Origin: Sphagnum compactum
Lineage: Eukaryota; Bryophyta; Sphagnopsida; Sphagnales
Assembly: GCA_965153455.1 (NCBI GenBank)
Contig: OZ234499.1
Location: 930,001-994,000 of the forward strand
DNA length: 64,000 nucleotides
Reading direction: 5' to 3'
Under the pieces are notes generated by a model. The model made no database searches, was not told where the DNA came from, and worked only from the letters and a program-made list of their open reading frames with translations. Each line of letters starts with the position of its first letter. Position 1 is the first letter of the stretch. The translations under genes and the position numbers were made by a program. This document shows positions 10,864 to 22,600 of the stretch, in pieces.

Positions 10864-13800
10864 TGTGTTGGTTGCAATGGTAGATTCAATGGAGATTGAA
10901 ATCTTCATTGAGAATGGGGTAGTTCCCTTGGCCTTGTTTGTGGAAGATGTAAAGGTTGTTGTCCATGACCATACATTTTCAAATAAGTTCAAACTTTAAA
11001 TCAATTCCATTTTGTTGGAGAAAATGGTACCAAATATTATGGGAGAAATAACATGGGCCCTTTTGCAAAAGCCCATTTAGAATGCTTTTGAAAGAGAATG
11101 AGACCTTTCACTACGCAGGTATCAATTTATTGGTGAAGAAAGGAACATATCTCAACTGAAATTGGAGGCATCAAGATTTGGCAAAGTAAAAGTAGAACCA
11201 ATGATCCTTGAGTTGAGTGATTCTATAGGTGAGGATGTACATGAGGTTTAGATCCAATTATGTTGCAATCGTCATCATATCAAAGTCTTTCGTGTTTGGA
11301 TGTTGATGTTCAAGAGATTTCAAGCATTATTTCGTGTTTGAAATGATTAGCATTTGCAAATGTTCTTAGGAGCAAATTGTGCCATCTAGATTATGATGTC
11401 AGTTCTAGGAAAATTGTGTAATATCTACCTCCCAAGTTTAATGGAGATGTTATGTTGGAATTGCCACCATTGAAATCTTTTTGTGGTTTGGTAGGTTTGA
11501 TACAAGGCATGGACAAGAAAACATAATGGTCACCCTTGGTGTAGAACAAAAACTACAAACATCAAGAATAATGATGGCTTGAATTTGGATGTTCTTCTTG
11601 TGTTGGTCATGTTTCTTGTCAAAATTTACAATGTGTTTACTATGTAAGGAACAATGTTTACAATGAACCTCATGGGAAGGAGTTGCAAAAAATCCTTTAG
11701 AAGTAGGAGAAAAACTTCCAATTAAATACTATTTTTTTTGTATAGACATTGTAAGCTTCCACCAAAGTGCATGGCAAGGTGTTTGGCCAAAATGTATTAT
11801 ATTTTATGTCAATCAAAAACCATGACACAAGCTTATGTCCACCTTGGGAACTATGAAGATCTAGTTGTTGCAAGACCTTCCCAATAAAACAAACAACTAC
11901 ATATGATTTCACAAGACAAGAATACAAAAAATCACCCACTACCACACCTTTTGCCATAGCCATGTCCACTAGTAAGGCATTTCTTGGGTCTAAAATTATT
12001 GGCCCAAATGATGGATTATAATCCAAAGCGCAAGGTGTGGAGTTCGATTTATTGTTAGAAGAGTTTTCGCCTTTGAGCTTTTGAAACATTTGAAACCAAG
12101 TGAATAATCTTAAGCTTGGTAGTGGAACCAAAGGTTCTATTGATCAAATATTGGACTTGAAGAGGTGATGCTTGTATGATTACATCCAAGACAACATCTT
12201 CCTTGGTCAAAGTAACCCTAATAGCTTTTTAATCAAGATGTTTACTTATGGTATTACTAAAGCACATGTAACCAATAAACGATTTGGAAAGAGTGTGGTT
12301 GATGTTTGATCGCTACATATGTGCGATAGTGGACAACCATGGTTTTCCATGTTTATGATATATTTTATTGTCACATTTTAATCATTGCAATTTGTGACAT
12401 GCAATTTGAGGATGTGGATTCACATATGTTGATGGGAAAACTTTCATATATCATGAAAAAATGGTGTGTTGAATGTGAATTTCAAAATATTCATGGTAGA
12501 TTTGCTTAATCTAATTTCAATGTAGTGGGGATATTGTTTAGGAATGGTGACCTTAACTTCCCTATGGAAAATGGAGAGTGTACATGTCTTTACCATTAGG
12601 TTCAATCTTTTGATTGACATACAAAAAAGTTGATACACCTTGAATTTTGTGACCAACACATGTAAGTTTGTCATGAGTATAAGAATGCCCTAACATTAAC
12701 TTCTATAGAAGTGAGATGCCAAACTATTCTTGTTTGGTGGTTATCATTTGGTGCTACATTTAAAAACAACAGTCATGAACTGAATGATTGGCTTGCCTAT
12801 TGGCACTTTCATTGTCCTTAATGGGGGGAATATGCTAGAAGAATGAATTTCCCTTGGCTCCTATTGATTGTTTAATTATTGTTGATTTTTTCATATTTTC
12901 TTGTGTTTTGAAATTACATTTCTCCAAATGTAACATACAAATTTTCTTTTTGTAGACCATGGATGTGCAAGAAGGTGCTAACATTCCAACATGCAATTTG
13001 ACAAAAATTGTGCATCATGCAAAATCCATGCAATTTAGCAAAAGTCTATTGAACTTTATGATACAACAATTGGTGACTTCATTCAAACACATCTTCAACA
13101 AACATGGCATAGAGATTATCTCATGAAAAGAAGTAAAGGACATGGTCTTGACAATTATGAGATACGTTTATGACCAACAAATCAATTAGGTGACCCTTGC
13201 AAAATGGCATAAATCCTCAACAACATTACATCCTCTTCTTCCCTTCAAAGCAAAACAATAGGCCTTGAAGGGGGAAAAAGGTTTGGGACATGTAAATGAA
13301 AATTTGGAACTCCACTAGGTTCTATTGGAGACTCACATTGAAATGATCGAGATAATTTTTTTGTTTCTCATCGACATGCACTAATGTTTCACAATTTTTC
13401 ACAACATGTCATGCTTCCATCATTTTCACAATGTGATTCTACTGTAAACATGGGATCCAATATTGATCAATCTACAAATGTGGCATCCATTCCTCCAAGC
13501 CAAACAATCTTTGGCAACAATGTAATTGGACCATCCATCTTGCATGTTGCAAAGACAAATTGCATTAAAATAAGATGGCATATTGAACGCACAAGACCAA
13601 TTTCTAAGGTGTAATGTACTACAATTCATGTACTTTTTAGAAAGAAATGCAAGGCACCCATTACAAGGGGAAGAATGGGACCCCTGCCTTAACATAGTCG
13701 GGTCTATTTTAACCTAAAGCTCTTTTGGAGTAATAAGATCATAAGTTTTGGTTTTGTGTAGATGATATCCATAGATGTGCCAAAGGTGTAGCTCAAACAT

Positions 13801-13879
13801 TAGTCCTTGAACATCCATCTTTGCCCACTATATGGCTAGTGGTGTCAAACACAAGTCTCACACCCAATGAAATATTGAA
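10864..13879. other. Unrecognised, possibly decayed coding sequence
   Basis: Composition is less extreme than in the neighbouring spacer, and short open frames lie on both strands (for example 11697-12131 minus and 13384-13614 plus). None carries a domain I recognise, none connects with plausible splice sites to another, and frames change often. It could be a remnant of an old retroelement or pseudogene. I cannot assign it. Confidence 0.3.
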
Positions 13880-14110
13880 TTTTGAAGAAGCATGTTTTTG
13901 TTCACCAAAACATTCACTCCCACCCAGAGATCTTTTCAGGTTCTCGCCATGATCCATTGAAGCTGATGATCAACACCAAGAACCGTCACCTGGTGCAGGG
14001 CAAGCCCCATCAAAATGTGTTGGGAAATTTGTTCCACAAAATTAGCCAAATGAACTTTATGATTGCAAATGGGAGATAACCAATTTGATGGAAACCTCCT
14101 TTTGGGATTG
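13880..14110 (+). other. Short open frame, possible gene fragment
   Basis: An open frame of about 65 codons (13882-14079) has a balanced amino-acid composition, unlike the Lys/Asn-rich chance frames nearby, and slightly higher GC. I recognise no family. It has no visible partner exon and could be a decayed exon or chance. Confidence 0.2.
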
Positions 14111-14338
14111 TTATGTTTATGACATAACATAACATTAGAGCTGTTAGCCTAATGTCCAGATTAAGCTTTACCCAACATCTCTAGTCCAATAGCTTACTCC
14201 CCGATCGCATTTGGCAACAAATTGCTGAATTAATTAAATTTTAAATCGTAACTTCAGCACTTGGTTTTTTTAATTCTGATTTTTTTGACAATTAATGGTT
14301 ATAAAAAATTAATGAACACACATTCTTGTTATGTTTAT

Positions 14339-14369
14339 GAGACAGTCTAATGTGTGTCTAGACTGTCTC
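14339..14369. repeat. Perfect 11-base inverted repeat
   Basis: GAGACAGTCTA at 14339-14349 and TAGACTGTCTC at 14359-14369 form a perfect stem around a 9-base loop. It could form a hairpin in DNA or RNA. No open frame ends near it, so it is not an obvious terminator, and its role is unknown. Confidence 0.6.
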
Positions 14370-15324
14370 AGTTGAGAACTTGCCTATTCTTAATTTTATA
14401 ATAATAATTATAGAAATTTCAGCACAAGTAATAAAATAAAATTTCAAAAATTCAGCCAAATGAAAAAATAATTTAATTTATGTCGAAACTGTTTTTTGTA
14501 CCCTTTTTGTATGTATATAAAAAAGCAGATAAAACTTGACAAGTCAGCATATTCTTTGCTTGGGAGCTGGCCAGAGAACCCAATCTCAAAAAGACACCTG
14601 TATTAATATATTACCAGAGCTGTAAAAAAATTCTTTTGCAACTTTTGACATCCCTTTCCTATGTGCCATGTGGCTGCCACTTTCCAGCATAGACTTGCCC
14701 CTTTTTTCACCTGTATTCTGAAATAAATTTCCATAATTCATATAACATTACAAAATCAAATTTTAAATTAACAAAAAACCACTTTGAACTTTTGGACAGT
14801 TTCAAGATTTTATGTGGTCAGGTATTTATTGCAGAATATTATTCTGAATATTTGTTCTTAGAACCCAAATTCACTGGGATTATTTTTTTTTTAATTTTTT
14901 TTTTTTTTACTTCATCATGTTTGAAACGTTTTTTTTTTTTTTTTTTTTTTCGGATTATTCCCAAATGAATGTCTTTGAAATCTCATCTTTGTTGTTGCTG
15001 CAAAAAGTGTTAAGAAATGTTTTTAACAAAAGAAGTTTCCTTGAAGAATGTGATTTTGAGTTTTTTGCTACCCAAAAAAAGCAAAGGTCCAGAAATTTTT
15101 TTTGATTCGTTTCCTTGCAAATTGTGATAGAGTGTGTTTTTTCTGCGAAAAAACATTGATGATGATGATGATGGTGATTTTGCAGATGATGAATTCGAAG
15201 AACAGCTTGTGCATAGGCATTTATTTGTTTTATGTAATTAATTTTCAAAAATAATTGAATGATAAATTTTTTTTACATTTTAATGTACATAAATAACTAG
15301 CATCAAAAGTAGCATTGCAATCAA

Positions 15325-15845
15325 TCACATATGAAATTGTGGGTTTGATGATTTGAATGCAGAGAAGAAGAGGAGCTTGTGGGTTTGATGATTTTGCAGA
15401 CTTATGAATTCAGACAAGAAGAGGGGCTTGTGGGTTTGATGATTTGAATGCAGAGAAGAAGAGGAGCTTGTGGGTTTGATGAGATGATTTGCATATGATG
15501 AATGCAGAGAAGAAGAGGAGTTTGTGGGTTTGATGACTTGGAGGCTGATGAATGCAGAGAAGAAGAGGAGCTTGTGGGTTTGATGATTTTGCAGACTTAT
15601 GAATTCAGACAAGAAGAGGGGCTTGTGGGTTTGATGATTTGAATGCAGAGAAGAAGAGGAGCTAGTGGGTTTGATGATTTTGCAGCTTATGAAATTCACA
15701 GAAGAAGAGGAGCTTGTGGGTTTGATGATTTTGCAGCTTATGAAATTCACAGAAGAAGAGGAGGTTGTGGGTTTGATGATTTTGCAGACTTATGAATTCA
15801 GACAAGAAGAGCTTGTTGGGTTTGATGATTTGCAGCTGATGAATA
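15325..15845. repeat. Minisatellite upstream of the syntaxin gene
   Basis: Tandem units of mixed length share the words AGAAGAGGAGCTTGTGGGTT and TGATGATTTTGCAG followed by CTTATGAATTCAGAC or CTTATGAAATTCACAG. About nine copies are visible. A single related segment lies at 15180-15210. Open frames run through the array on both strands because of its period. It lies 280 bases before the syntaxin start codon and may overlap its promoter or 5' UTR. Confidence 0.8.
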
Positions 15846-16030
15846 TCTGCCAAAAATTTGTTGCAGAGTTGGGCGAAAATTTGTTGCAAAAGAATTTCTG
15901 AGTTCACACAGACACATAGACAGAGAGACAGAGTGTGTTCGGGAATCTCCGAGAGATTTTGAAGAATGGGTATGGAAAAGAAATAGTGCAGCTAGCTCGA
16001 GAGCAATCAAGTTTTCTTCAAGGGTCAAAG

Positions 16031-16032
<2 letters not shown>

Positions 16033-16068
<36 letters not shown>
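16033..16068. repeat. (GA)n microsatellite in the syntaxin 5' leader
   Basis: A pure GA dinucleotide run of about 36 bases ends some 50 bases before the ATG of the SYP2-like gene. GA-rich tracts are common in plant 5' UTRs and core promoters and can bind BBR/BPC-type factors. That role is inference here. Confidence 0.8.
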
Positions 16069-16071
<3 letters not shown>

Positions 16072-16120
16072 TCAAAGTTGAGAGCTTTTCAAAGGATTGG
16101 AGAGCAAGGCGGTAGAAGGA

Positions 16121-18626
16121 ATGAGTTTTTTGGATATAGAAGCCGGGGGGAAATTGGTGCCTCCAGTTCGTAGGCAACAGGATGATCCCTCACAAGCATT
16201 GGCAGCTGGAGTATTCCAGATCAACACAGCGCTGCCGTCTTTCAAGCGCTTGATCCGCACTTTGGGCACTCCCAAAGACACCCCTGCTCTTCGTGAGAAG
16301 CTGTATGTACACAAACCTCTACTAGCCTTTCACTAAACTCCTGCTTCTTTTTGCATTTTATCCATTTTGCGGCTGTTTGTTTTTTGTCACTGCAGATCTT
16401 GCTGCAGGATCTCTGAGCAGGAGACCCATCCTTGAATACTCAGAGAGAGGAATTCTCCAAGGATCTTTGAGGAGAGTGGAGACCCATCCTTGAATGCTCA
16501 GAGAGAGAGCAATTCTTCAAGGATCTCTGAGGAGGCTGGGACCCATCCTCAAATGCTCAGAGAGAGAAAATTTTCTTCAAGGATCTCTCAAGAGGACACT
16601 CATCCTTGAATGCTCAGAGAGAGGAATTCTTCAAGGATCTCTGAGGAGAGAGGAGACCCATCCTTGAATGCTCAGAGAGAAAATTTTCTTCATGGATCTC
16701 TGAGGAGGACACCTATCCTTGAATGCTCAGAGAGAGAAATTCGTTCAAGGGTCTTCTGAGGAGGAGATCCATCCTTGAATGCTTTGAGTTTGAGATATGC
16801 AGGAACAAGAAGAACAAGTGTTTTGTTTCTGTGTTTTAATGTGTGAGAAATGAATCAGACATGTCAATTGTGGAGCATCATCATGATTCATGACAGTTTG
16901 CTTGCTCATCTCTGCTGCTGCAGTCACAAAACCTGGCAGCACATTGGCAAATTGGCAAAGGAGACAGCAGCAAAGTTGAAAACTGCCCAAAATGATTCTG
17001 CAAGTGTAAGCAAAAAATGATATCCTTCTGCAACACCCACCACCAAGAATACTTTTCCGTTATGCAGCATGACCATTCATGGATCTCATTTACCCTAAAC
17101 CCAAGAAACAGAAAGAAGAAGAAGCAGAAGAAGTGATCAAGTTTGCCAACATGATCAAGTTTTCTCTTCACTTGTAGCTAGACTTCTTTTCTTCAGCAAT
17201 AGGAGGTCCAACTTCATCTTCACACAGCTGGTTTTGAAATTGAGATACATGTGCATTTTGGGTGGGTGGTGGTTTTTGTGGAATTTGTAGCCACAGCAGA
17301 AAGTCACTGGTGCAAAGCTCGCAAAGGATTTCCGGGCAGTTCTTGTTGAGTTTCAAAATGCTCAGAAAACTGCACAAGAACTTGAAAAGTACTATGCTCC
17401 ATTTGTTGTACCACAGGCAGCTTTTTGACCTGATGACACGTAAGACAAAAAAAATCCTCTGTGAGAAAAAAAGCTCATAGGAAAATTATAGAATGTATGT
17501 TCTTCATGGCTAGTGGCTGTGCTGCTGCTGCTTCTGCAATCATCATCTGCATGATCAGATGTCATCAATCTCATATGCATGATCTGCATTTTGTGGATTG
17601 CAGTCGATTTTCAGGTGGCTTGAAATTGCTGCCACAAGAGGAGGATGATCAAGAGCAGCAGCAAGCCATCTTCTCTGAGCAAAAGTGGTAAGACTTTTTC
17701 CCTTGATTGGTTTGGTCTAAGAGCCTGTGCAGCAACTCTTTGTTCGAAATCATGTTTGTAGGTCCTCCATCTGCGATCAGATTCAATGTGAATTGGAATT
17801 ATGGAGGTATACCCACATGTGGTAGTACTGGGTTTTTGGGAGGTGTGTAGACAAGAAGACTTCATGCAATTGGAGAATGAGACAGTGTTCAATGAAGCAG
17901 TGATTGAAGAAAGGGAGCAAGGGATTCATGAGATTCACCAGCAAATTGGTGAAGTGAATGAGATCTTTAAAGATCTGGCTGTTCTTGTGCATGAACAAGG
18001 CTACATGATTGGTTCATGTGAACACACACACACACAGACATGATGAAGTCCTATTCCAAATTGTTTTTTGGCAGTTTGAACATCTATGCTGCCAACAATC
18101 TAGATGTATCTCTGTAGTAGTAACCTCTTCTCCTTGTTGGCAGAGAGATGAAGAACAAAAAACAAAAGCAGAAAAGAAGTGATATGATCTGGTAAAACAG
18201 ATTGAAGAGGGAATTGATGACACTGTGTGTGGTGGTGGTGTGTGTTGTTTGTTTTGGTGGCAGATGATATCGACAAGAATATAGTTGGTGCAGAAGCAGT
18301 GACAGAGGAGGCCAGTCGACAACTTGTCAAGGCAGACAAGAGTCAGAAATCAGGATCCAATATTGTAAGCTTGTTGCAAGCAAAACAAACTACTTCTCAG
18401 TGGCTCGATGATGATGGTTTGATGAGCATTATGCTCCTTGACATGGTGCTTTTGATGTGTGATCTCACTGTTGTTGTTGTTTCTGCTTGCTGTGATGTTA
18501 AAAAAAACTATCAAGCCTGATGATGTGAGTCTTGGGTGTTTGTGATTGTTGTTGCAGGCATGCCTCATACTGGTGATAGTTGTGATGGTCTTGCTGATCC
18601 TCATCATTCTCTTGAAGATACTATGA
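16121..18626 (+). CDS. SYP2-like: SYP2-type syntaxin (Qa-SNARE), 7 exons
   Basis: This encodes a Qa-SNARE of the plant SYP21/22 (Pep12-like) group, which drives membrane fusion at prevacuolar compartments and the vacuole. The exons I read are 16121-16302, 16924-17005, 17297-17388, 17604-17684, 17851-18011, 18264-18364 and 18558-18626, giving 255 residues. The N-terminus (SFLDIEAGG, then FQINTALPSFKRLIRTLGTP) is the family signature and fixes the start. The SNARE helix runs about 160-232 (NEAVIEEREQGIHEIHQQIG onward), with the zero-layer glutamine at residue 195. The tail anchor is residues 234-255 (ILVIVVMVLLILIILL). The oddity is exon 3. The reading conserved in the family continues past 17388 through YYAPFVVPQ but meets TGA at 17426-17428. 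An open frame needs the donor at 17389, which drops that segment of the linker. Family identity is sure, the exon 3 boundary is not. Confidence 0.85.
16396..16790. repeat. Minisatellite of about 60 bases in syntaxin intron 1
   Basis: About seven units repeat the order CCCATCCTTGAATGCTCAGA, GAGAGAAATT, then CTTCAAGGATCTCTGAGGAG. The array fills much of intron 1 of the SYP2-like gene. Copies vary in length and by substitutions. It is unrelated to the array at 15325-15845. Confidence 0.85.
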
Positions 18627-19633
18627 TGGTGATGACGACGACGACGATGATGACACTGGCAGTGCTATGTCTAATCTGCTTTGCATCATTGGGTGCCTCA
18701 AGAATACTGTATGCAACTTGTTGGTCTCTGTGGTAGTCAAGATGAATCTGGAACTGTGTTTCTGTCTTTGTTTCAGTCCCTTCTCTTTTCACTCAAAGCT
18801 TTCTCAATCAAAATCCTTTCTCTCGTAGAACTGTATGAATTTCAGTAGGAGACTCGGTGTGTCCCTGCTTGAGATGGGTATGTGCACTAGCATATTACTA
18901 AACGCCTGCCACCCGCACTGCTCATAGAGAATGTGTACAATTGCAATTGGCAAGCCTACAAGATCTGCTGCTGCAAGTCTTAAACAGAGTTCTTCACTCA
19001 CTTGTTTTTGGAGAGTTTGGTTTCTTGATTGCAATGGCCTCAGGTTTCTTGATGCAGATTCTTATTGGGATTCAGGAACCTGGAAATTATTATTGTAGTC
19101 TTTTATGTAGCTAATCTAAAACCTTGGACAGTTAATACTCTGGGAAACCCTTGCAAGTGCTCTCTCTCACTACTACTGTCACCATCTTCATGCTCCCTTA
19201 GACTTTCAACATGCAAGTAAGTAAAAGTGCATTGGGCAGCACCAGCATGACCCTTCAAGTGTTTGTCACATTGTGAAAGACAATTGAGCATTGTGAGGAT
19301 AGGTACATCACAATGGTATTTTTTCCAACCGAAGCTAAGACTTCATGGAAGAGTTCATGGCAAGAGCTCATGGAGTTCATGGCAATCACATCATGGGGGT
19401 GTAACAGGAGAGTATCATGATATTCAGCAGCAACACTAGGCTTCTTCAACTGATGATGGTTTTTGTAGCATGCATGCAACATGTAAGAGAGAATTAAACA
19501 CTTTGCACATGATTCCTTCCGGTGCCGGCCGGCATCAAACATCCCAAGCTTGGAAGAGAAGAAATTTGAGAGAAGAGATTTTTGGAGGTGTGTTTTGTGG
19601 GTTGGTTGGTGCAGGGGAATAATACAAATCTCG
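18627..19633. other. Spacer between the syntaxin and JmjC genes
   Basis: This presumably holds the syntaxin 3' UTR and the JmjC promoter and 5' UTR. A GAC/GAT trinucleotide run follows the syntaxin stop directly. Short open frames on the minus strand (18804-19291) show no recognisable protein. The start of the next gene is preceded by G/A-rich sequence. Confidence 0.4.
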
Positions 19634-22600
19634 ATGATGGGCAGTATGGTGGAGGGAGGAGGAGGAGGAGGAGGAGCAGGTGGGGATGGGATGAAGAGGA
19701 AAAGGAGGAAGAGGAAGGAGGAGATGATGGGTAGTGCAGATTTGCTGCTGCAACGGCTCACCCTGGCCATGGTGGAGTCGACGAACGAGCAGTTGGATTC
19801 TTTGGCGGAGGCCGTGCAGGAAGTGGGTGAATATTTGCAGCAAACTTCGTCTGCAGATGGTGGGGAAGAAGAAGAAGAAGCAGAAGCAGAAGACCTAGCT
19901 CGGGAGCTCGTGGACAAGGGTTTGCTGGAATTGTTACCTTCTCTCCTGCAACACTCGTGAGTTGTGTCTGTCTCTGTCTCTCTGTCTGTGTCTGTAAAAG
20001 AAAAAAGAAGCTTAAGGGAAGTCTCACTCACAAGCTGTAAGGTGGGATGCACCACCTGCAGGAGAATTAGGGTTTTCTTGTGGAGTGGAAAAGCGAGCAA
20101 TCAAAGCATTTGAAGAAGCTTGAAGTGGCTTTGTAACCCAGCAGGTGTGTGGAAGTAGCAATTGGGAGTGCTGAGATAGTGGGAGCATTGGCTGTAAGCT
20201 CCTGCGAAATCAATGCAAAAGTGGTGAAGGCGAGGGCAGTCTTGAAAGCATTGACAGAGCTGCTGTTCTGGAGTACTAGTAGAAGAGATGCAGGAGAATG
20301 CTGCTTGGCAGCTTGTCATGCTATCATGGATGTGGCGATCACACCACTTGGGTGTTCTGCCATGCGACAAGTACCCTGTCTTCACCAACAACTCATGTGA
20401 GTGAGTAGAAAAACCACTGCAAAGTCTAGCAGCAAATGATGATGAGAAGCATTCTTTCTTTCTTATGCCATTGCAAGTTCTCTACTCAACTAGCACCTCA
20501 CAGTCTGTGCCTTGAAAGGAAGGAGTTTGCAGAATTCATTCAGTGTGGTTGTAAGTTGATGTATGTTTTTGTCCTGTCTAGGGTTTAGGGTTTAGGGTTT
20601 AGGACAAATCTTCAAGGATTGCCAACTGCAATCTCAATGAGACCTGATCGATTGATGCCTCCTGTAATGGATTCTTCTAGTAGTAGGAATGTAAGAAGTA
20701 GGCAACAAAAGTATACGGGTGATTTGTGGAACATCGAAGTTACAATGTGCATCTCTGTGCAGAGAGGGTGGAGTTGCATTTCTAGTGATGGGTCTTTCTG
20801 ACAGTTGTTCTGGCAGGTCTCTGGTGTCTTGTTTGGTGAATATTTTGACTGGGCATGACAAAACTGAAGGTCTCCCACATTTAGGAGTCACAGACTTGAA
20901 GCCCATTGCAGAAGAATGCTTTGCTGAAGCTGCTGACAAGGAAGAATGTCTAGCTATTGGATCTGAGAAGAAGTATCATCAAAAGAGTAGTGGTAGTGGT
21001 CAGTGTGTTTTGCTCCCAGTTTCTGATGCAGTAGTAGTTGCAGGGGAACTACTTGATCAGGTTTTGGTTGTTGCAAATATGGTCTTACATGACAATATTG
21101 AACTTGACTTTGATACATCTGAGGTGCTCCTCAGCTTGCAAAAGCTTTGGAAAATGACACGGCATTTGCCATCTGTGCATGGTAGGAAACCAATGAGACT
21201 TGCACAGTTGGAGACACAGTTAAGAAGCATTGATAACTGGTGCACACCTGAGAATGAGCACCAACTTGCAAAACTGATTGTGCAGCTCGCAATGCAACAG
21301 AGGGTAGTGCCACCCTGTGACTTGGAAGAGGTAGTGACATCCACCCATCTTTTTGGAGGAAGAGAAGGAATCCAATTGGAATGCTTTCTGGAGGAGCACT
21401 GGGAGTCTTCACCTCTGGTTACGACCATGAATGTGGGGCTTTTGGAACAGTTGCTTGGCAATGGAATTTGCCTGGATAGCCCTGCTGAATTTCTGAAGGC
21501 TGTTGTCTATGGGATGGCAGGCTGTCCTCCAGCTTTTGCGGATGAAGTGGATCCTAGAATACAGTATGAAGGATTGGAGAGTAGGCTTGGGGAACTACCT
21601 GTATATGATCAGGATATACGCCTTGTGAAATCTGTGCCCGGTGGCAATTCACCTTTGGAAGTTCACTATTTCAGAAACAAAGGGACAACATCATTCATTA
21701 GTGCTGAGGATTGTGTAAGTGCTTATAGAGATGGCTACACAGTTGTAATAAGAGGTATGCAGTTTCGGTTTCCAGAGATTGCAGCCCTCTCAGATGCTTT
21801 AGCCACACAATTGGGTCAGGTAACAGTTGGGGCAAATCTCTATCTGACTCCTCCACATTCACAGGGTCTGGTCACACATTTTGATGATCATTGTGTCTTT
21901 GTCTGCCAGCTAGTTGGTCACAAACAATGGAAGATTTATCCTCCCCAACAATGGCTTCCGCGCTTGTATACATTCAAAGCTCTTTCACAGAATACGAGGA
22001 ATGACCCAGTTGCTCAGTACATGCTTTGTGAAGGAGATGTGCTCTACATACCACGGGGTTTTCTCCATGAAGCACATACGAGCTGCAGCTCAGAGAAACT
22101 TGAATTGCTTGATTCCTTGCAGAATATTGGGGCAGAGTGTAAGAGGAATGATGATGAGCGAATCAAGGGCTCTCCACCTTTGGTGGCATCTGGAGATGAA
22201 TCAGGACCCACTTTCTCTCACTCTGCAAGTCCTTCGTGTAAATGTTCTGGGAACAGTTTAAGATCACAAGTTTCAAACTGGACTGGAGTCTCTCTCCATC
22301 TTTCACTAGGTGTGGAGGTTGAGCCTGCATTTGAGTAAGTTACCTTTGCAATATGATGCTATGTGTTTTAATGTTTTTCTGCAGTGGAAAAGCATATAAC
22401 CTTCTTGTTGGTCTTGATGCTTCTCATTATGCAGTGTCATTATGTTGTGGAAAGTTTTGAATTCGTTTTGAATTTGATGAAGAAACTGTTCTACTTGGTC
22501 AAAAGCGAATTGTTCACATGAGTGTCAAAGATGCATTCGGTAGGCTAATGACAGGGTGGCACCTTGCAAATGGTCATGGATTATGTGTGCTAGAGTTGGA

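Noticed and set aside
15325-15907. Repetitive open frames on both strands (for example Glu-Glu-Glu-Leu-Val-Gly-Leu-Met units)
   Set aside because: They are by-products of the minisatellite period. Frames exist on both strands and shift between unit types, so they do not support a protein.
19255-20100. 281-codon minus-strand open frame
   Set aside because: It lies opposite exon 1 of the JmjC gene, which has good splice sites and family similarity downstream. The minus frame is Ser/Pro/Leu-rich, the typical shadow of a Gly/Glu-rich exon.
21057-21461. Minus-strand open frames within the JmjC main exon
   Set aside because: They are shadows of a conserved coding exon on the plus strand and have no recognisable motif.
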